From Myxocyprinus asiaticus (taxonomy: Eukaryota; Chordata; Actinopteri; Cypriniformes; Catostomidae), in assembly GCF_019703515.2 (NCBI RefSeq), contig NC_059368.1:34932735-34996734 (forward strand): 64,000 bases of DNA, given 5' to 3'. Below the pieces are notes generated by a model that did not search any database, had not been told where the DNA came from, and was given only the letters and a program-made list of their open reading frames with translations. Position 1 is the stretch's first letter. Each line of letters starts with the position of its first letter. The translations under genes were made by a program, and so were the position numbers. Shown here in pieces: positions 1-13,400 of this stretch.

Positions 1-1296
1 CAAACAAAGAAAGCCTTGCAGATGTTCCAGAGGGAGAGGACTTCTTTATTTGCTTCCATTTACAGCTTCTTCACTGTTATTGACTCAGATGTCAAGATCG
101 GTAATGCTGAGAAGAGTTGGTTCCCTTAGCTCAATAATGTAAAAACCAGTCTGCAATTGAATGGAAATTTCTCATGCAGTGACAACACTGGAGGAGTGTG
201 TGAAGTCTGAACAATGCAGCCAATCAAATATTTTCATAAATGCTTTTTCAATTGTCCTATTATTGCTCTTTTAGATCAGTGTCTGGTGTTATTTGGCTAA
301 TTTTCACAATAGGAAAGGAAAAAAGGAATGCTAATTTGGAAGCTATTTTAAGAGGCAGTTCTTGCCAATCATGGTTGCATAATGTTTGCTTGTGCAGAGC
401 AGGAAGGTCAGTCTGTTATCTTTCAGGTGAACATTACCTCAAGGTTTGTAAATAGCACGTTGAGTGCTTTTTTTTTTTGTAGATTCTTACATTTCAGGTT
501 GACCTTTGAGTGGGGAAACCATGTATTTGATTAGAACACTGCCTCAGCACATTGATAAAAAGATTCAAAACAAAGGGCACAGAGAAAACAACCATGCAGA
601 CCTTGTTGGATTTTGTTCAACCGTGTTTATTTCCAAAAGGCACTCACTACATTGAATGTAATAGTTGCACAAGATATACTGCGGACAGCAATTTACTAGC
701 ATATGCAGCCCGAAGTAGAGCTCAAACATGGACATTTCAAAGTCTCAATAAGCATGTTTGTGGTACAATCAATACCATAGCATGATAACATATTAGCACA
801 ATAGCATGCTTTTGGGGATCCATGTCTCTAAATAGTTTCGAATGCTTTAAAAGTTTTTCAATTTTTCTAGCTTTTTTCATCACAAAATTGAGTCTGACGC
901 TGCATTCGCTCTAGACTATTGCAAACATGAAGAGAGTCATTAACACTAGCTTAAAAACAAATGCTTTTGCTGCAGCTGTAGATGTTTGTATGTGTGCATT
1001 TACGCGTTGGTGGGAATGAGGTACTGACACATCTCTGCCTCAGGGAGTTTTCATTTAATACAGTCAGCAAGATAACAAACACATCAGACAACAAACACGC
1101 ACACAAGTATGTCAGACACTTTCAGGCGAGTAGCACAAAACAACCATTTCGTTATTTAGTGGTGTCAAAAGTCTAGTCCAGAAAACAAAAGAAACTTTTA
1201 AAAGTGCAAATTTTAAAAACATTGAGAGAACTCTTAATGTACAGTTGATTTTGTACTGTAAATGATATCTGGCTTAAAAAAATAAAGAAAGAAAGA
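1..1296. other. Downstream of kcnk10: no gene recognised
   Basis: AT-rich sequence 2.5-3.8 kb past the kcnk10 stop. Minus-strand AATAAA motifs occur near 45-50 and 624-629. Either could end a long kcnk10 3' UTR, but I cannot choose between them. No convincing exon or named repeat was seen. Confidence 0.4.
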
Positions 1297-1987
1297 AAGG
1301 AATAGTTCACCCAAAAATGTAAATTCTCTCATCATTTACTCATGCTTTTGCCATCCCAGATGTGTATGACTATCTTTCATCTGTTGAACTCAAATGAAGA
1401 TTTTTAGAAGAACTTCTCAGCTCTTTTGGTGCATACAAAGCAAGTGAATGAGTGCCAACATTTTGAAGCTCCAAAAATCATATAAGGCAGCATAAAAGTA
1501 TTCCATATGACTCCAGTGGTTAAAGCAATGTCTTCTGAAGTGATATGATAAGTGTGGGTGAGAAACAAATCAATATTTAAGTCCTTTTCACTATAAATTA
1601 TCCTCCCTGCTCTTATTTAACTTTCACATTCTTCTTCTTCTGTTTTTGGTGATTCACATTCTTCATGTATATCCCTTACAGGGCAGGGAGAAGAAATTTT
1701 ATTTATTTATTTTTGGCAAAAAAAGGACTTAAATATTGCTCTGTTTCTCACCCACACCTATCATATCACTTCTGAAAATATGGATTAAAACACTGGAGTC
1801 ATATGGACTGGAGCATAAACATTTTGGCATCTATTCGCTTGCATTGTATGGACCTACAGAGCTTAAATATTCTTCTACAAATCTTAATTTGTGTTCTGTA
1901 GAAGAAAGAAAGTCATACACATCTCGGATGGCATGAGGGTGAGTAAATGATGAGAGAATTTTCATTTTGGGTGAACTATCCCTTTAA
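1297..1987. repeat. Foldback repeat (inverted-repeat MITE, AGGRATAGTTCACCC ends)
   Basis: The left end AGGAATAGTTCACCCAAAAA is the inverse of the right end TTTGGGTGAACTATCCCT. Matching subterminal segments (ATTTACTCA, the GTGTATGACT tract, GTGGGTGAGAAACA) continue inward for about 350 bp per arm. The centre near 1690-1720 is an (ATTT)n tract. The same family recurs at 28169, 29698 and 52685. It is a common teleost foldback type and encodes nothing. Confidence 0.8.
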
Positions 1988-3785
1988 TACTGTGTTTCCT
2001 TGTCAAAGTTTCTTTAACCCAAATTAGAAGTATACATGTCTGCAAAGTTTGTCATTCATCCATGTAATCGTAGTGTGTCTAGCAGAATTCATTTAACCCT
2101 ACAAGTTTTTTTTAAATGCCACACTGCTCATTACATCATTGTGAAGTAACATTGTGGAGAGGTTACAATGGTGTGGAATCGTCACCATCAGACAACCAGG
2201 GGTGTCATCAAGAGGGGACACACAGGTCATGCACTAAGTCTTATCCAGTTTTTGTGGGAGCACTAAACCTAAGTGAAATTTTGTGCCTGGGCAATGCGCA
2301 AATGATATATGGAAGGTCCATGTTAATGAAGTGGCACAATTCCTCATTTGTTATTTTTGTGAGAAATAAGCCATTATAAGACATCTGAGATTCATGTTTA
2401 TTCTCAGCGCAAGTCTAAACTCAGTCCGTGCATCTGCAGTATGAGGATTCCACTAGCAGGTGCCACAAAGTGCATGTCTCTGGAATTAAGTTCTGTATAA
2501 TTTAACAGAGCCTACATCCAATTAGTCCAGACGAGCACCACCTTTTCCATGAGTATAAAGAGCATGGAGAGGTACACATCACAGAGGTATACCTGACATT
2601 CAAGAAGGATGTAGTCACTCTCATTCTGATTTCAGAGGGACAGTATGTCAGTTTATCCATAGTCTAAAATATATGGCTATGTTTTTGTGTTGGATCGGTC
2701 GCTGTTCATTTCCAGTGGTGCTGAACATGCAATATGTTTTTGAACAGCTGTAAGAACATAAATCAGCAGCCTATGTGTACAGCCCATTCACACTGAATAC
2801 CAATGTCTTATGAATGGGCTGTCTTCATTTATCAATTTATTTTGCATTCGTGATTTAACCAACCCACTTACGCTTTAACTTAGAGCATGTTTGCATGGAA
2901 ATACCAAAACTTCATGGCCATGCCCACTGATTCTGCACATATGATGTATCTCATAATAGCATTCTAAAAATACAGCCCAATGTCTTAAAATGGATAAACG
3001 TTTAACAAGTTCAGTGGGTCCTTATTAAACTCTACTAGACAATCTATGCTTTACATGATGTTGTCCTTTCTACCTTATGGCTTTTTTTCCATCTCATTGT
3101 GCTAAACTTTCAAATCAGGAAAACACTACTGCACAGCCTCAGATATTTAGCAATAGCACACAAGTTGTATGTCAGACATACCGTACAATTAAACAACTAC
3201 AGTAGGACAAGCCCTGAGGTTTTATAGGTTAACTTCATAAATCTGGATGACATATCGATGCACTTTACTTGTTTTACAGGACAGTATAGCTCTGTGCAAA
3301 TACAACGCATCACCAATTAAAAAATATATATATATATCATTTTCAAAGAGTTCTATCATCTTTGATCTTGGGGAGTACAAGCCTCTGGGTAAGTTTATTC
3401 ATATAGAATGGGTGGATCTCTTGACAAATATTGTTTTTGAAAATATTGTTATGTTTTCCACCAAATGATCTTTAAGTACAGAGCAAAGCATGGCAGAAAG
3501 ACCATCAGAATTTCAGCACTTTCAGTCGTTGACTAAATAAACTGCCAATGTTCTTTGCTTCACTTTTCCAAGGTTACAACCATTATTATAATTCAGAGGC
3601 CTGAAGGATTCTTTCAGTTGCTAATGAATCATATTACAATATCAAGTTATCAGGACACAGTGAACAGTTAAAATGAACAGCAGAAATCGAGATTCTCAAA
3701 TCTCAGCTCAGGGTAAGGGCTAAACAAGGCACTTTCGGTATGTTATTTTTTTAAAACCACTATCCCTGTTAGGTCTTTGTACTTT
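1988..3785. other. kcnk10 3' UTR or intergenic; nothing recognised
   Basis: Directly follows the stop codon on the minus strand, so at least the high-coordinate end must be 3' UTR. Minus-strand AATAAA motifs occur near 2397 and 3393. No exon, RNA gene or named repeat was seen. Confidence 0.45.
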
Positions 3786-4439
3786 CTAGGGCTCCATCTG
3801 CATATGGAAGTCTCTGTCTTCAAGTTTTTTCTCACTTTCTTCCACTTTGGCCTGTGGCAGAAGAGGCATGAATCCATTTTGTACATTGGGGCTCTCCACA
3901 AAGAGAGGCAAGTTGGTCAGACTCGTGTTGACCTCCTTCTCAAGCTCCTCGTCTTCAAGTGCCTCTTTCTTCTCATCCATTGTGGGATTATTACAACCGA
4001 AGGAATCTAAGGCTTTTTGACTGTTGTCTGGGATGTTCTTCCTCAACTCTTTGTTCTTGTTCCGCTTGGCTAGTTTTGTGACAGAACCAAGGCGGTTGAA
4101 AATGTTATCTTCAGAGTAAGCCTGGCTTGGGTCGCTCCGTTGATGATCATTCTGCTCAACTCGTAGATGTAGGTTGTTGAGCTTTGTGTCAATGCTCTCC
4201 TGGGATGTCTTGAAATTGGTGGCATCCAAGCTGTTGAAAGCGGCTCGACGCTCAGGTGACAACATGTCTAAAGAATGGGTGCGCTGATCGAAACCCAACT
4301 GCCTGCGCTCCATGCTGCGAATAGTGGCGGCCCTCTGAAGTTTGTCGTGAACTTCCACACTGAGTCTACGCCTGGTCTCACGGAACTCTGCTCGAACATT
4401 GGCCTTCCACTCAACTGCATGAGCCTTAATTTCACCCAC
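3786..4439 (-). CDS. kcnk10: kcnk10 coding exon 7 (cytoplasmic tail, stop)
   Basis: Acceptor ttttcaag|GTG, phase 0; 217 codons and a stop at 3786-3788. It starts [19 protein letters not shown]. In TREK channels the proximal tail carries the membrane/phosphoinositide-sensing basic cluster and the AKAP contact. [20 protein letters not shown] and [20 protein letters not shown] identify TREK-2 rather than TREK-1. The last third is acidic and poorly conserved ([15 protein letters not shown]). Teleost divergence there is expected. Confidence 0.95.
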   Translation of the reverse strand: MGEIKAHAVEWKANVRAEFRETRRRLSVEVHDKLQRAATIRSMERRQLGFDQRTHSLDMLSPERRAAFNSLDATNFKTSQESIDTKLNNLHLRVEQNDHQRSDPSQAYSEDNIFNRLGSVTKLAKRNKNKELRKNIPDNSQKALDSFGCNNPTMDEKKEALEDEELEKEVNTSLTNLPLFVESPNVQNGFMPLLPQAKVEESEKKLEDRDFHMQMEP

Positions 4440-7400
4440 CTTGAAAAGAATGAAAATACTTAATAAACCTAGGTGCCTTTGGTTGTCCATTAAAATAATT
4501 GCTTGAAAGTTTATATCAAATGTGGTAGAAAACTTCAACTCTATGGTCATGCAAATGCGAAATGTCAGTTCCCTATCTGTCACTCACTCGACGTTGTGTC
4601 GATGTAGTGACACTAGGCGTCACACTTGGGAGCCCGAAACACCTCTGGTCTTTGAAAAAAGGCCAATGAGAATTGGTGAGTGGTATTTGCATACCACTCC
4701 TCCGAACATACGGGTATAAAAGGAGCTGGTATGCAACCACTCATTCAGATTTTCTCTTCGGAGCCGAACGGTCGATGCTCACTGAGCTGAATTCTCACGC
4801 CTGTTCATTCACCTCTGCTGGATCTGATGGCGCATTTCAGCAGCTTCTCCCCCTCTGCACTGGTGCACTGCAGAGAACGCCCCTGGGCACTTCGGCAGAA
4901 ATAAGAGTATATTCTAAAAAAAAAAAGAGTATATTTCTCTAAAAGAGCAGCACACATGGAACGTCTTTTTAAAGATGCCCTTCCGTTTGTGTGTTATTCC
5001 TGGTTGCGGTCGATATCTCTCCCCTTCTGACGGTCACGATCGCTGTCTTTCATGTCTGGGCGCTACCCACGCAGACACAGCGTTCATGGATGGGTCATGT
5101 ACTCATTGAGAGAACATGACCATGGCCTTCGTAAGAAAGCAAGCCACCCCAGCGGCTCCCCGCCTCGGTCCTTCTACCTACGGGTATGAGGCCAGTGCGG
5201 ATAGCACTGGGGCGATTTGGGGACCTCAATGGGACCACCTCTGCCGGGTATCCCCCCACGGACCTCCCATTCCCTAGCACACTTGTCTGCCCTGATCGGG
5301 CTTCTGGATGCATCCGCAGGCTCGTCTCACAGCGAGTTCGACCTCTTGTTCAGAGCCCGCTAAGGTGATGAGCTCTTGAGCGCAGCATCGAAGAGCGGGC
5401 TCGTCCAGTCGGACGCGGAAGCTTCAGCTGGGCTTCCCCCCTCGGGTATGGTCACCCAGTCACAGGCTGACACAGAGATGATGGACATGCTTTCCCAGGC
5501 AGCCGCGAGCGTCAGGCTAGAGTGGAACCCTCTGCTCTCCCCTGAACCCTCGCAGCTCGATGATTGGTTCCTGGGCCCACAGCGCCGCTCACAGCCACGC
5601 CCCATCCCAGTTCCTTTCTTCCCGGAAGTGCACGAGGAGCTGACAAGGTCATGGGAGGCACCTTTTACTGCCCAGTCCTGATCTTTCAGCTCCCCCACTC
5701 TCACTACCCTCGATGGTGGGCCGGCCAAGGGGTATTCGGTGATCCCCCGGTGGATAAGGTGCTGTAAGAACTGCACGAGGGTAGTTCCGCCCCGGGATTG
5801 ATGCAAGAACTGCACTCAGCGATCAACCTCGCCCTCCGGGCGACGAAGGTCACGGCGCGGTCTCTCGGGCAGGCTATATCCACCTTGGTGGTCCAGGAGC
5901 ACCACCTTTGGCTCAACCTGGTCGAGATGGGAGAGACCGACAAGGCACGGTTCCTTGGTGCCCCATTTCCCAGGTTGGCCTGTTTGGAGACACCGTCGAG
6001 GACTTTGCCCAGCAGTTCTCAGCGGTGAAGCAGCAGATGGAAGCTATCCAACACATCCTGCCCCGGTGTGGCTCAAGATTCTGCACCCTGTCTGCTTGTC
6101 GCCAAGGGCGCCCTCCTGCGGTGACTGCACCAGCTCCACCGCAGCCTGCCCCCGCAGCCCGGCCCGCGGCTACGTTGGCACATCAACTGCCTCGAGTTGT
6201 TGGCAATTCTGCTCGCCCTGCGGAGGTTTCGGCCGTTGATCCATGGCAAGCATGTGTTAGTTCGGACAGACAACATGGCAACGGTGGCATACATCAACCA
6301 TCAAGGCAGTTTACGCTCCCATTGTATGTCACAACTCGCCCGCCGTCTCCTCCTCTGCAGTCAGCAGCACCTCAAGTCGCTGCAAGCCACTCACATCCTG
6401 GGCGACCTCAACACTGCAGCGGACGCGCTGTCATGACAGGTTACCCTCTGGGGAGAGTGGAGACTCCACCCTCAGGTGGTCCAGCTGATTTGGATTGTCG
6501 ATTCGGGCAGGCACAGGTAGACCTGTTCGCTTCCCAAGAATCCTGCCACTGCCCGCTCTGGTACACACTGACCGAGGCACCTCTCGGTATAGATGGGACT
6601 ATAGGACTTTTTTCTCAGGGACTGGGCACCATCTGGCACCCGTGTCCAGACCTCTGGAATCTCCATGTCTGGCCCCTGGATGGGATGCGGAAGACTTAAG
6701 TGGCCTACAACCCGCAGTGGTAGACATGATCACTCAGGCTAGGGCTCCCTCTACGAGGCACCTGTATGCCTTGAAGTGGCATCTGTTCACTAAGGTGTTC
6801 TTCCCGACACGAAGACCCCCAGACATGCGCAGTCAGTTCGGTGTTTTCTTCCTGCAGGAGAGGTTGGAGGGGTGGCTGTCCCCCTTCACCTTGAAGGTGT
6901 ATGTAGCCGCTATAGCGGCACACCACGACACAGTGGACGGTAAGTCCTTAGGGAAGCACGACCTGATCATCAGGTTCCTGAGAGATGCCAGGAGGTTGAA
7001 TCCCTTCAGACCGCACCTCATTCCCTCATGGGACCTCTCTGTAGTTCTTCAGGGTCTACGGGGAGCCCCCTTTGATCCCCTGCAGTCAGCTGAGCTGAAG
7101 GCACTCTCTTTAAAGACTTCCCTCATGACTGCACTCACTTCCATCAAGAGGGTAGGAGACCTGCAAGCGTTCTCTGTCAGCAAAACGTGCCTGGAGTTCA
7201 GTCCGGGCTACTCTCACTTGATCCTGAGACCCCGACCAGGCTATATACCCAAGGTTCCCACAACCCCATTTAGGAATCAGATGGTGAACCTGCAAGCGCT
7301 GCCCCAGGAGGAGGCAGACCCAGCCCTGACGTTGCTGTGTCCGGTGCATGCTTTACGCATCTATTTGGATCGCACTCAGAGCTTTAGAGTCTCTGAGCAG

Positions 7401-10400
7401 CTCTTTGTCTGCTTTGGTGGACAGCGGAAAGGAAGCGCTGTCTCCAAGCAGAGGATCGCCCACTGGGTCATTGACGCCATAGCAATGGCATATCATGCTC
7501 AGGACATGCCGCCTCCTGCAGGGCTACGAGCCCACTCTACCAGGAGTGTGGCGGCCTCCTGGGCTTTGACCAGTGGCGCCTCTCTAACAGACATTTGCAG
7601 AGCAGTGGGCTGGGCAACACCCAACACCTTTGCGAGGTTCTACAATCTCCGGGTTGAGCCGGTTTCGTCCCATGTAGTGGCAGGCACAAGCAGGTAAGTC
7701 CGGGACAGCTGGCCGGGTGTACCGCTTGCACATAGCGCCTTTCACCTCCCCTGAGCTGAAGATGTGCGCTGTTGACTCCCAGTAGTGTTCACAAAGTGTG
7801 TTCCCTGGATGAATTCCTCTGAACGCTGTGGCAGAAGAGTTTGTGGAGAAACTCGCTGCTGGCTCAGTACATGTGCTAACTAAGCCCTGTACTGGGGTAG
7901 GTGCTCCGCATGTGTTGGTTCCCCATAGGTGACCCCATGAGATGTATATCTTCCACTAATTCATTTCCCTGTTGGTAAACTGCATCTTCCTTGATCAGAG
8001 GCCCCTCTGCCCCAGTCACCATGTTTGTAGAAACTCCTCCCCCGTTGGGTAGGACCTACCATGGGACTTCTCCACATGACATACTTCCGACAAGGCTCGG
8101 CAAGACCATGTGACGTATTTCCACTCAAAATACCCCCTCCCCCCCTCTCTGGGTGGGATGTGGTCTCCGCTGTCGCCATGTTTGTAGTAACTCCTCCCCC
8201 GTTGGGTAGGATCTACCATGAGACTCTCCACATGGTCGGCAAGACCATGTGACGTATGTTTCCACTTAAATATCCCCCCCTCTCTTTGGGGGAGGTGTGG
8301 TCTCCGTGGTGTCCTCCCCTTCGTAGGGACACCCCCCGACTAGACCTGGTGGCCCAGTCAGATAATCCCCCTTGTTTTTTAGGGAGTGGAAAAAAAGAAG
8401 GGGAAAAGAGGCCACAACTGGGCTAGCCTGTCCCTATCTTTTGGCAGTCGACTTGTCCCCGAAGGGCCGTTCGACGCTCATAACAGCATTGGAGGAGGTT
8501 ACATGTCGGCCTGGTGCGCTGGCTATGAGGCACATAGTGGTCTGCCCGTCTCGCACCGCCAGTTCACGTAACACAGTTCAGCTAGTAGTGGCGTTTCGTA
8601 TAGGGACCCCTAGTGTCACTACATCGACACAACGTCGAGTAAACTCCTTTCCCTGATGGAGGGAACAAGATGTTGTGTCCCTCCTGCCACAATGCTGGAC
8701 TACCTGCTGAATTGGCCAGGACCATGTCTCGGCTCCTCAGCACAAAACCTGTATGAGTGGTTGCATACCAGCTCCTTTTATACCCGTATGTTCGGTGGAG
8801 TGGTATGCAAATACCACTCGCCAATTCTCGTTGGCCTTTTTCCAAAGACCAGAGGTGTTTCAGGCTCTCAAGAGTAACCCCTAGTGTCACTACATTGACA
8901 CAACGTCTCGTTCCCTCCATCAGGGAACGGAGGTTACACAATTAACCAGGACGTTTTGTTTGGTTAAACCCTGACTCAGGTCTAGACTACTGTATGATCT
9001 GTCCTTAGACAGATGGGTTAGACTCGACTTTACTCAGATTTAGAGAAAACGGTGTAAACATTTTGATAATCTACATTTGATAATCTACAACTAAAACTCT
9101 AAAGCCATTTTCTTTAGTTTTATATGCCGTACTATAGTTGTCTTTGTTGTCTTCATAGGGAATCATAGAATGCTAGCAAAGGTCTCACCTCCTCTTTTGT
9201 CTTTTTAGAAAGAACCCTCAGCCAGTCTCCTATCATGCTCAGAACTGCAGCAAAGTAAGCCAGTCCAACCAGAATCCAGAACCACACCAGCGGCCTGTAC
9301 CATTTACGGTACTCTATTCTTCTATTGCCTCCTGGAAGAGATGTAGGTATAAATGACACTTTCATTTAAGTGCTGGGAGCATTTGATTGCTCTACAAGCA
9401 CACTTTTTGGAGGCATACATAAAAAAAAAATTAAAAAAACCTGTAAGCTATTTTACTGAGAACAGCAATCAGTTTCTGTCAATGGCTGGTGTCTAAAAGC
9501 ACAAAACAATAAAGAGACAATAAAATGCATTTATATGGACTGTGTTTTACTCTAGTAAATGGAAACAAAATCTAGAATGGAATTCAATCAACAGCATAAG
9601 TAAATAATGTCTGTTCTTATATTCATCCATTTTGCCTACTAAAGCAAACCAAAAGCAAGTGAAACTGTCCCTTGAAAGGGGCCACAAGGAAATAAATGTG
9701 ATGTGGACCAATAGAGAAGAAAAATCACTAGAGAGGGAGAAATGAGACTTTTGCTTAAATATCATGCTTCTCAGATGTTTCTCCTAAGAAAAAGACACAT
9801 AGTAATCCCATATGTCTCCTTTACAGTATGAGAAGAGATCTCAACAATGTTTCAAACCATACCAAAATATGCCAAGTGTAGAGAAGATGAACTCCAACAT
9901 TTCTCAGCAAATTCTTTGAAGACCAAATTATCTGAGCAATGTAAACCACATTAATTGTACAACTCTTTCACCTTACTGAACAGTATTTAAACAACTGTCT
10001 CATTGGTTTCTAATTTTATTTACTGAGTACTGTTTTTATTTATTGTATTGATCAAATACTAAATTCATAAATGAAGCGTAAATGAAGCATAACTGAGATG
10101 TCCAACAAATCTAATTACGGTATGAAATGGCAACCTCTGGCCAGTTGATTTGTCCTCTAGGGAAGCATCATTTTTTGAGTAAGATTTATTTAAATTACAT
10201 TCTGTACCTACCTGCAACATAATCCCCAATACCAACAGTAGTCAGGGTGATAACCACAAAATAGATTGCTTCTAGCCCAGTCCATCCTTCAATGTACTTA
10301 AAGATAATGGCTGGTATGGTGACGAAGATGATGCAGCCAGCCAGTATGAAGAGAAACGTAGAGGCCACTCGGATCTTGGTCTGGCTAATCTGATTGTGTT

Positions 10401-13400
10401 TCCGCTGAAAGGGGGATGAAATACAAAACAATATCAACATGAAAGATGAAGCAACATGGTTTGAAAGCCATTTTTAGTCACAGACACAGCACAGCTTCAC
10501 TGCAAGCAGCAGCCACATGTGGCACAGGAAGACATTTCGTGACTTCTTAAAGGTGGCATGTGTTCATTAGCTCTCTGAAGGGCCGAGTGATGATCTGAAG
10601 GAGGCTGATTAGCTCTAATGAGGTGTGATCTCATCCCTTACTGCAGATGCTACAGCCACAGCATGTTGGACCCTGCTGGTATCGGGAGCCACAGTGTGTT
10701 TTTTTTACAGGTCCAGCAGCTCTGCTGTGCAGGATCTGACCAATCTATCACATCTCAGTACTGCAATATCCCTGCCTAATGGCTCCCACAAAGTGATGAA
10801 AAGAGATGACTTTGCATACTCTACCATTATAAACATAATAATGATCTTAATAGACAATAATATTAATTGGTACCTCATGGTAGATGCCATATACATTTTT
10901 TGTGAATGTAAACAAGGCTGTGAAGGATAGACATTCAGTCTGCTCAATGGGTTGCACAACTTGCACTACTGTATACCTTGGTATCAATTGTTCAGTTGAC
11001 ACAACATAAAAAAAATAATAAATAAAAAATCTTTGTTGAGATCAAACAAAGTCTGGTTCTATCCCAGCTTACTATGCAAAAGCAAATTTATAATTAAGCT
11101 ATTTGTATGATTGTTTGAGAATCCCAACCAGCTTGATTTGAAATTGCTGTGAAACCTTTTTTTTTTTTTCACCTGAAGACATTCAACGTTTTAAACAGAC
11201 TGCATGTCTGTCCCTTGTAGCCTAAAATTGGATAGCATCTCCCTTAACTAAGGTTTAATGATCCTTTTCACAGACTGATGCATTTCCACCTTCTTTTTTT
11301 CCTTTTTTTTTTTTTTTGTACATTTATAACATATACATTGTGTTATACTTTCATTGCATTAATTATACCGCTACTGCGATGGGGGTTTCTAAAACAGCTG
11401 CTAAAGGCCCCAGCACACACGCAACAAAATGTTTCTTAGCTGAGAGTCAAAAAGAAGTTCAATACAGCTGAGCAACGTCATGCTGTTTGAAAACATTCCG
11501 ACACTTACCATGCTGCTGAGGGAGGCATTTAAAGGTACATTTACATATGAGGACGCTCAAGACTACATGTAAAACATCAACTAATATGACAGTAAAATTT
11601 GTTATCAATGACTTCATGCCTCATTCTATGAGTAGAATTCACACGAGATCAGTAAAAAAAAGCTGTTTTAACTACTCGATTATGATTAAAAGTACTGTAC
11701 ACTATAAGCAGAAGATAATGTGTAATTTGTCATGTTTAGCTTTTGCATTTATTGCGCTAATGTGCTAACGCGTGAACACTATACGCGGGCATAAAATGCG
11801 CCGCTTACACTCCATTATTGTAATTTATGATGACACTGATGCTACTGCAAAGACGGATGTATAAAAGAGTGTTAATGGGAAGAATACAGACCAAAAAATT
11901 ATGACAGGCATATCTTACTTTGGGCAGATGTGTGAATGGCTTTCAGCTGCAGATGGCACATGAGTGAATAGACACATAAGAGTATTTGAGTAGATTTGAT
12001 TCGTTTTGTAGACTAACTGAAAAAAAAAAAAAAAAAAAAAATTACGACATGTTCTTGGAAAATGCCTACGTGAATGATCAAACGGATATAGGTTAGTTGG
12101 CACAAGTTCGCTAATAACGCTGCATACCAGTGTGTTCATGTTGACTGATCTTATTTGACTGAACAGGAATTAGCTGTCGGCCGCAAAGTAGGTGCCGCTC
12201 CAGGTCACACCTACCGATGACATGAACCAAAAGCAGTAAAAATGTGTTTAGCAGCCGGTACGAAGTTTTTCTGAAAGTTAGCCCTGGTGAGCTGTTATGA
12301 ATCAGCAAAATGAACTCAAAAACGCATTATTTTTCACAAAATTTTGTTCTAAATAATGTCACACCCGTTCGTTCTTCGATTTAGTATGAAGTGTGCATAG
12401 GCCTTAAGGGAATCATCGTAACTTTGGCATCTTTCTCTCTTCTGAATGCCGCAATCCACCTCTCTATATTTTTTTCCTCATTTAGAAAGTTGTTGAAACA
12501 TAATATTGGATTTTATTTTGCTGTTGGAGTAAATGGCAACACAAAAACAATATTTGCTGTGGTCTCCCATTCATCACTATAGAAGTTTACCCTGCTATAG
12601 TTTACTTCCATGAGCCTGGAAATGAGAATAAGGTCCTTTAACACAGACAAGAAACCCTTGTTTTGTACCCCACAGTTCACTTACCTTGAACATTTTCTCC
12701 ACTTTTGCAATGCTCTTCACAAAAATAGTCCCCAGCTGATCCCCAACACCAGCCAGCAGAAAGCCAAACAGTGGGATGCCAAATATTGCATATAGAATAC
12801 AGAAAATCTTCCCACCCTCTGTGCTTGGAGCAATGTTACCATACCCTTAAAAAAAGACAAGAGATAGATGGTGATGGAGTTTAGATTCAGCTGAAGGGGA
12901 CAATAGAGATAATACATCAAGTCATGCACTGTACAGGGGGAACCGGGGCTAGTTGTCAGACGGGGAAGTTGTCACAAGGGCTATACTGTATCTCAGTAAC
13001 AATAATAATTTATGTCAAGTCCAATTGTGCAAATGTGTGTTTTCTCTGGTAGAGGTATGCTGGTTTTGAACACTTCAAAACATCTTAAAATTGAATTGTG
13101 AATTCCACCCTCCAAAAGTTTACTTTTATCATCATATTTTTGTTATATCTGTTGGGTAAACAAGTGAACATAAATAAACCACACTGGCATAGATTAAGGC
13201 AAGTGTCAGCTATATTATGAAGGCAGATTTCTGCCAAGGTCATAGGTATTTTTCATGACAGTCAGGTTGGGGCATGTTGTCAAAGATTTATCGGGGCAGG
13301 TTGTATTTTAAATGTCATAAATGTATACAGTTTATCAATCCTCCATGGTTGTGAGCACTGGCAGTGACTGGGGAATGACCTCCGCAGTCGTGGGCACTGG

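Larger units (their letters stand above)
4568..8926 (+). mobile_element. DIRS-like tyrosine-recombinase retrotransposon, copy 1 (RT deleted)
   Basis: Inserted in kcnk10 intron 6, antisense to the gene. Inverted terminal repeats of about 180 bp (4579-4762 and about 8727-8915) bracket a gag-like region, a remnant of RNase H and a full tyrosine-recombinase domain. DIRS elements carry inverted terminal repeats and a recombinase instead of LTRs and an integrase. Sequence runs from gag directly into RNase H near 6170, so the polymerase domain is gone. No target duplication is evident, as expected for DIRS. GC is much higher than in the flanking intron. Confidence 0.88.

Noticed and set aside
1..126. 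Open plus-strand frame at the window start, a possible exon of a neighbouring gene
   Set aside because: Only about 42 codons, no recognisable domain and no clear acceptor or donor; cannot be supported without sequence to the left.
240..3468. Short open frames of 64-87 codons downstream of kcnk10
   Set aside because: No splice-site support, no recognisable motif and composition like non-coding DNA; several lie in a foldback repeat.
5095..5368. Overlapping antisense frames in DIRS copy 1
   Set aside because: Shadow frames in GC-rich sequence; the gag-like reading is on the plus strand.
10625..10959. Open frames on both strands in kcnk10 intron 4
   Set aside because: They overlap antisense, have no domain and sit between well-defined exons.
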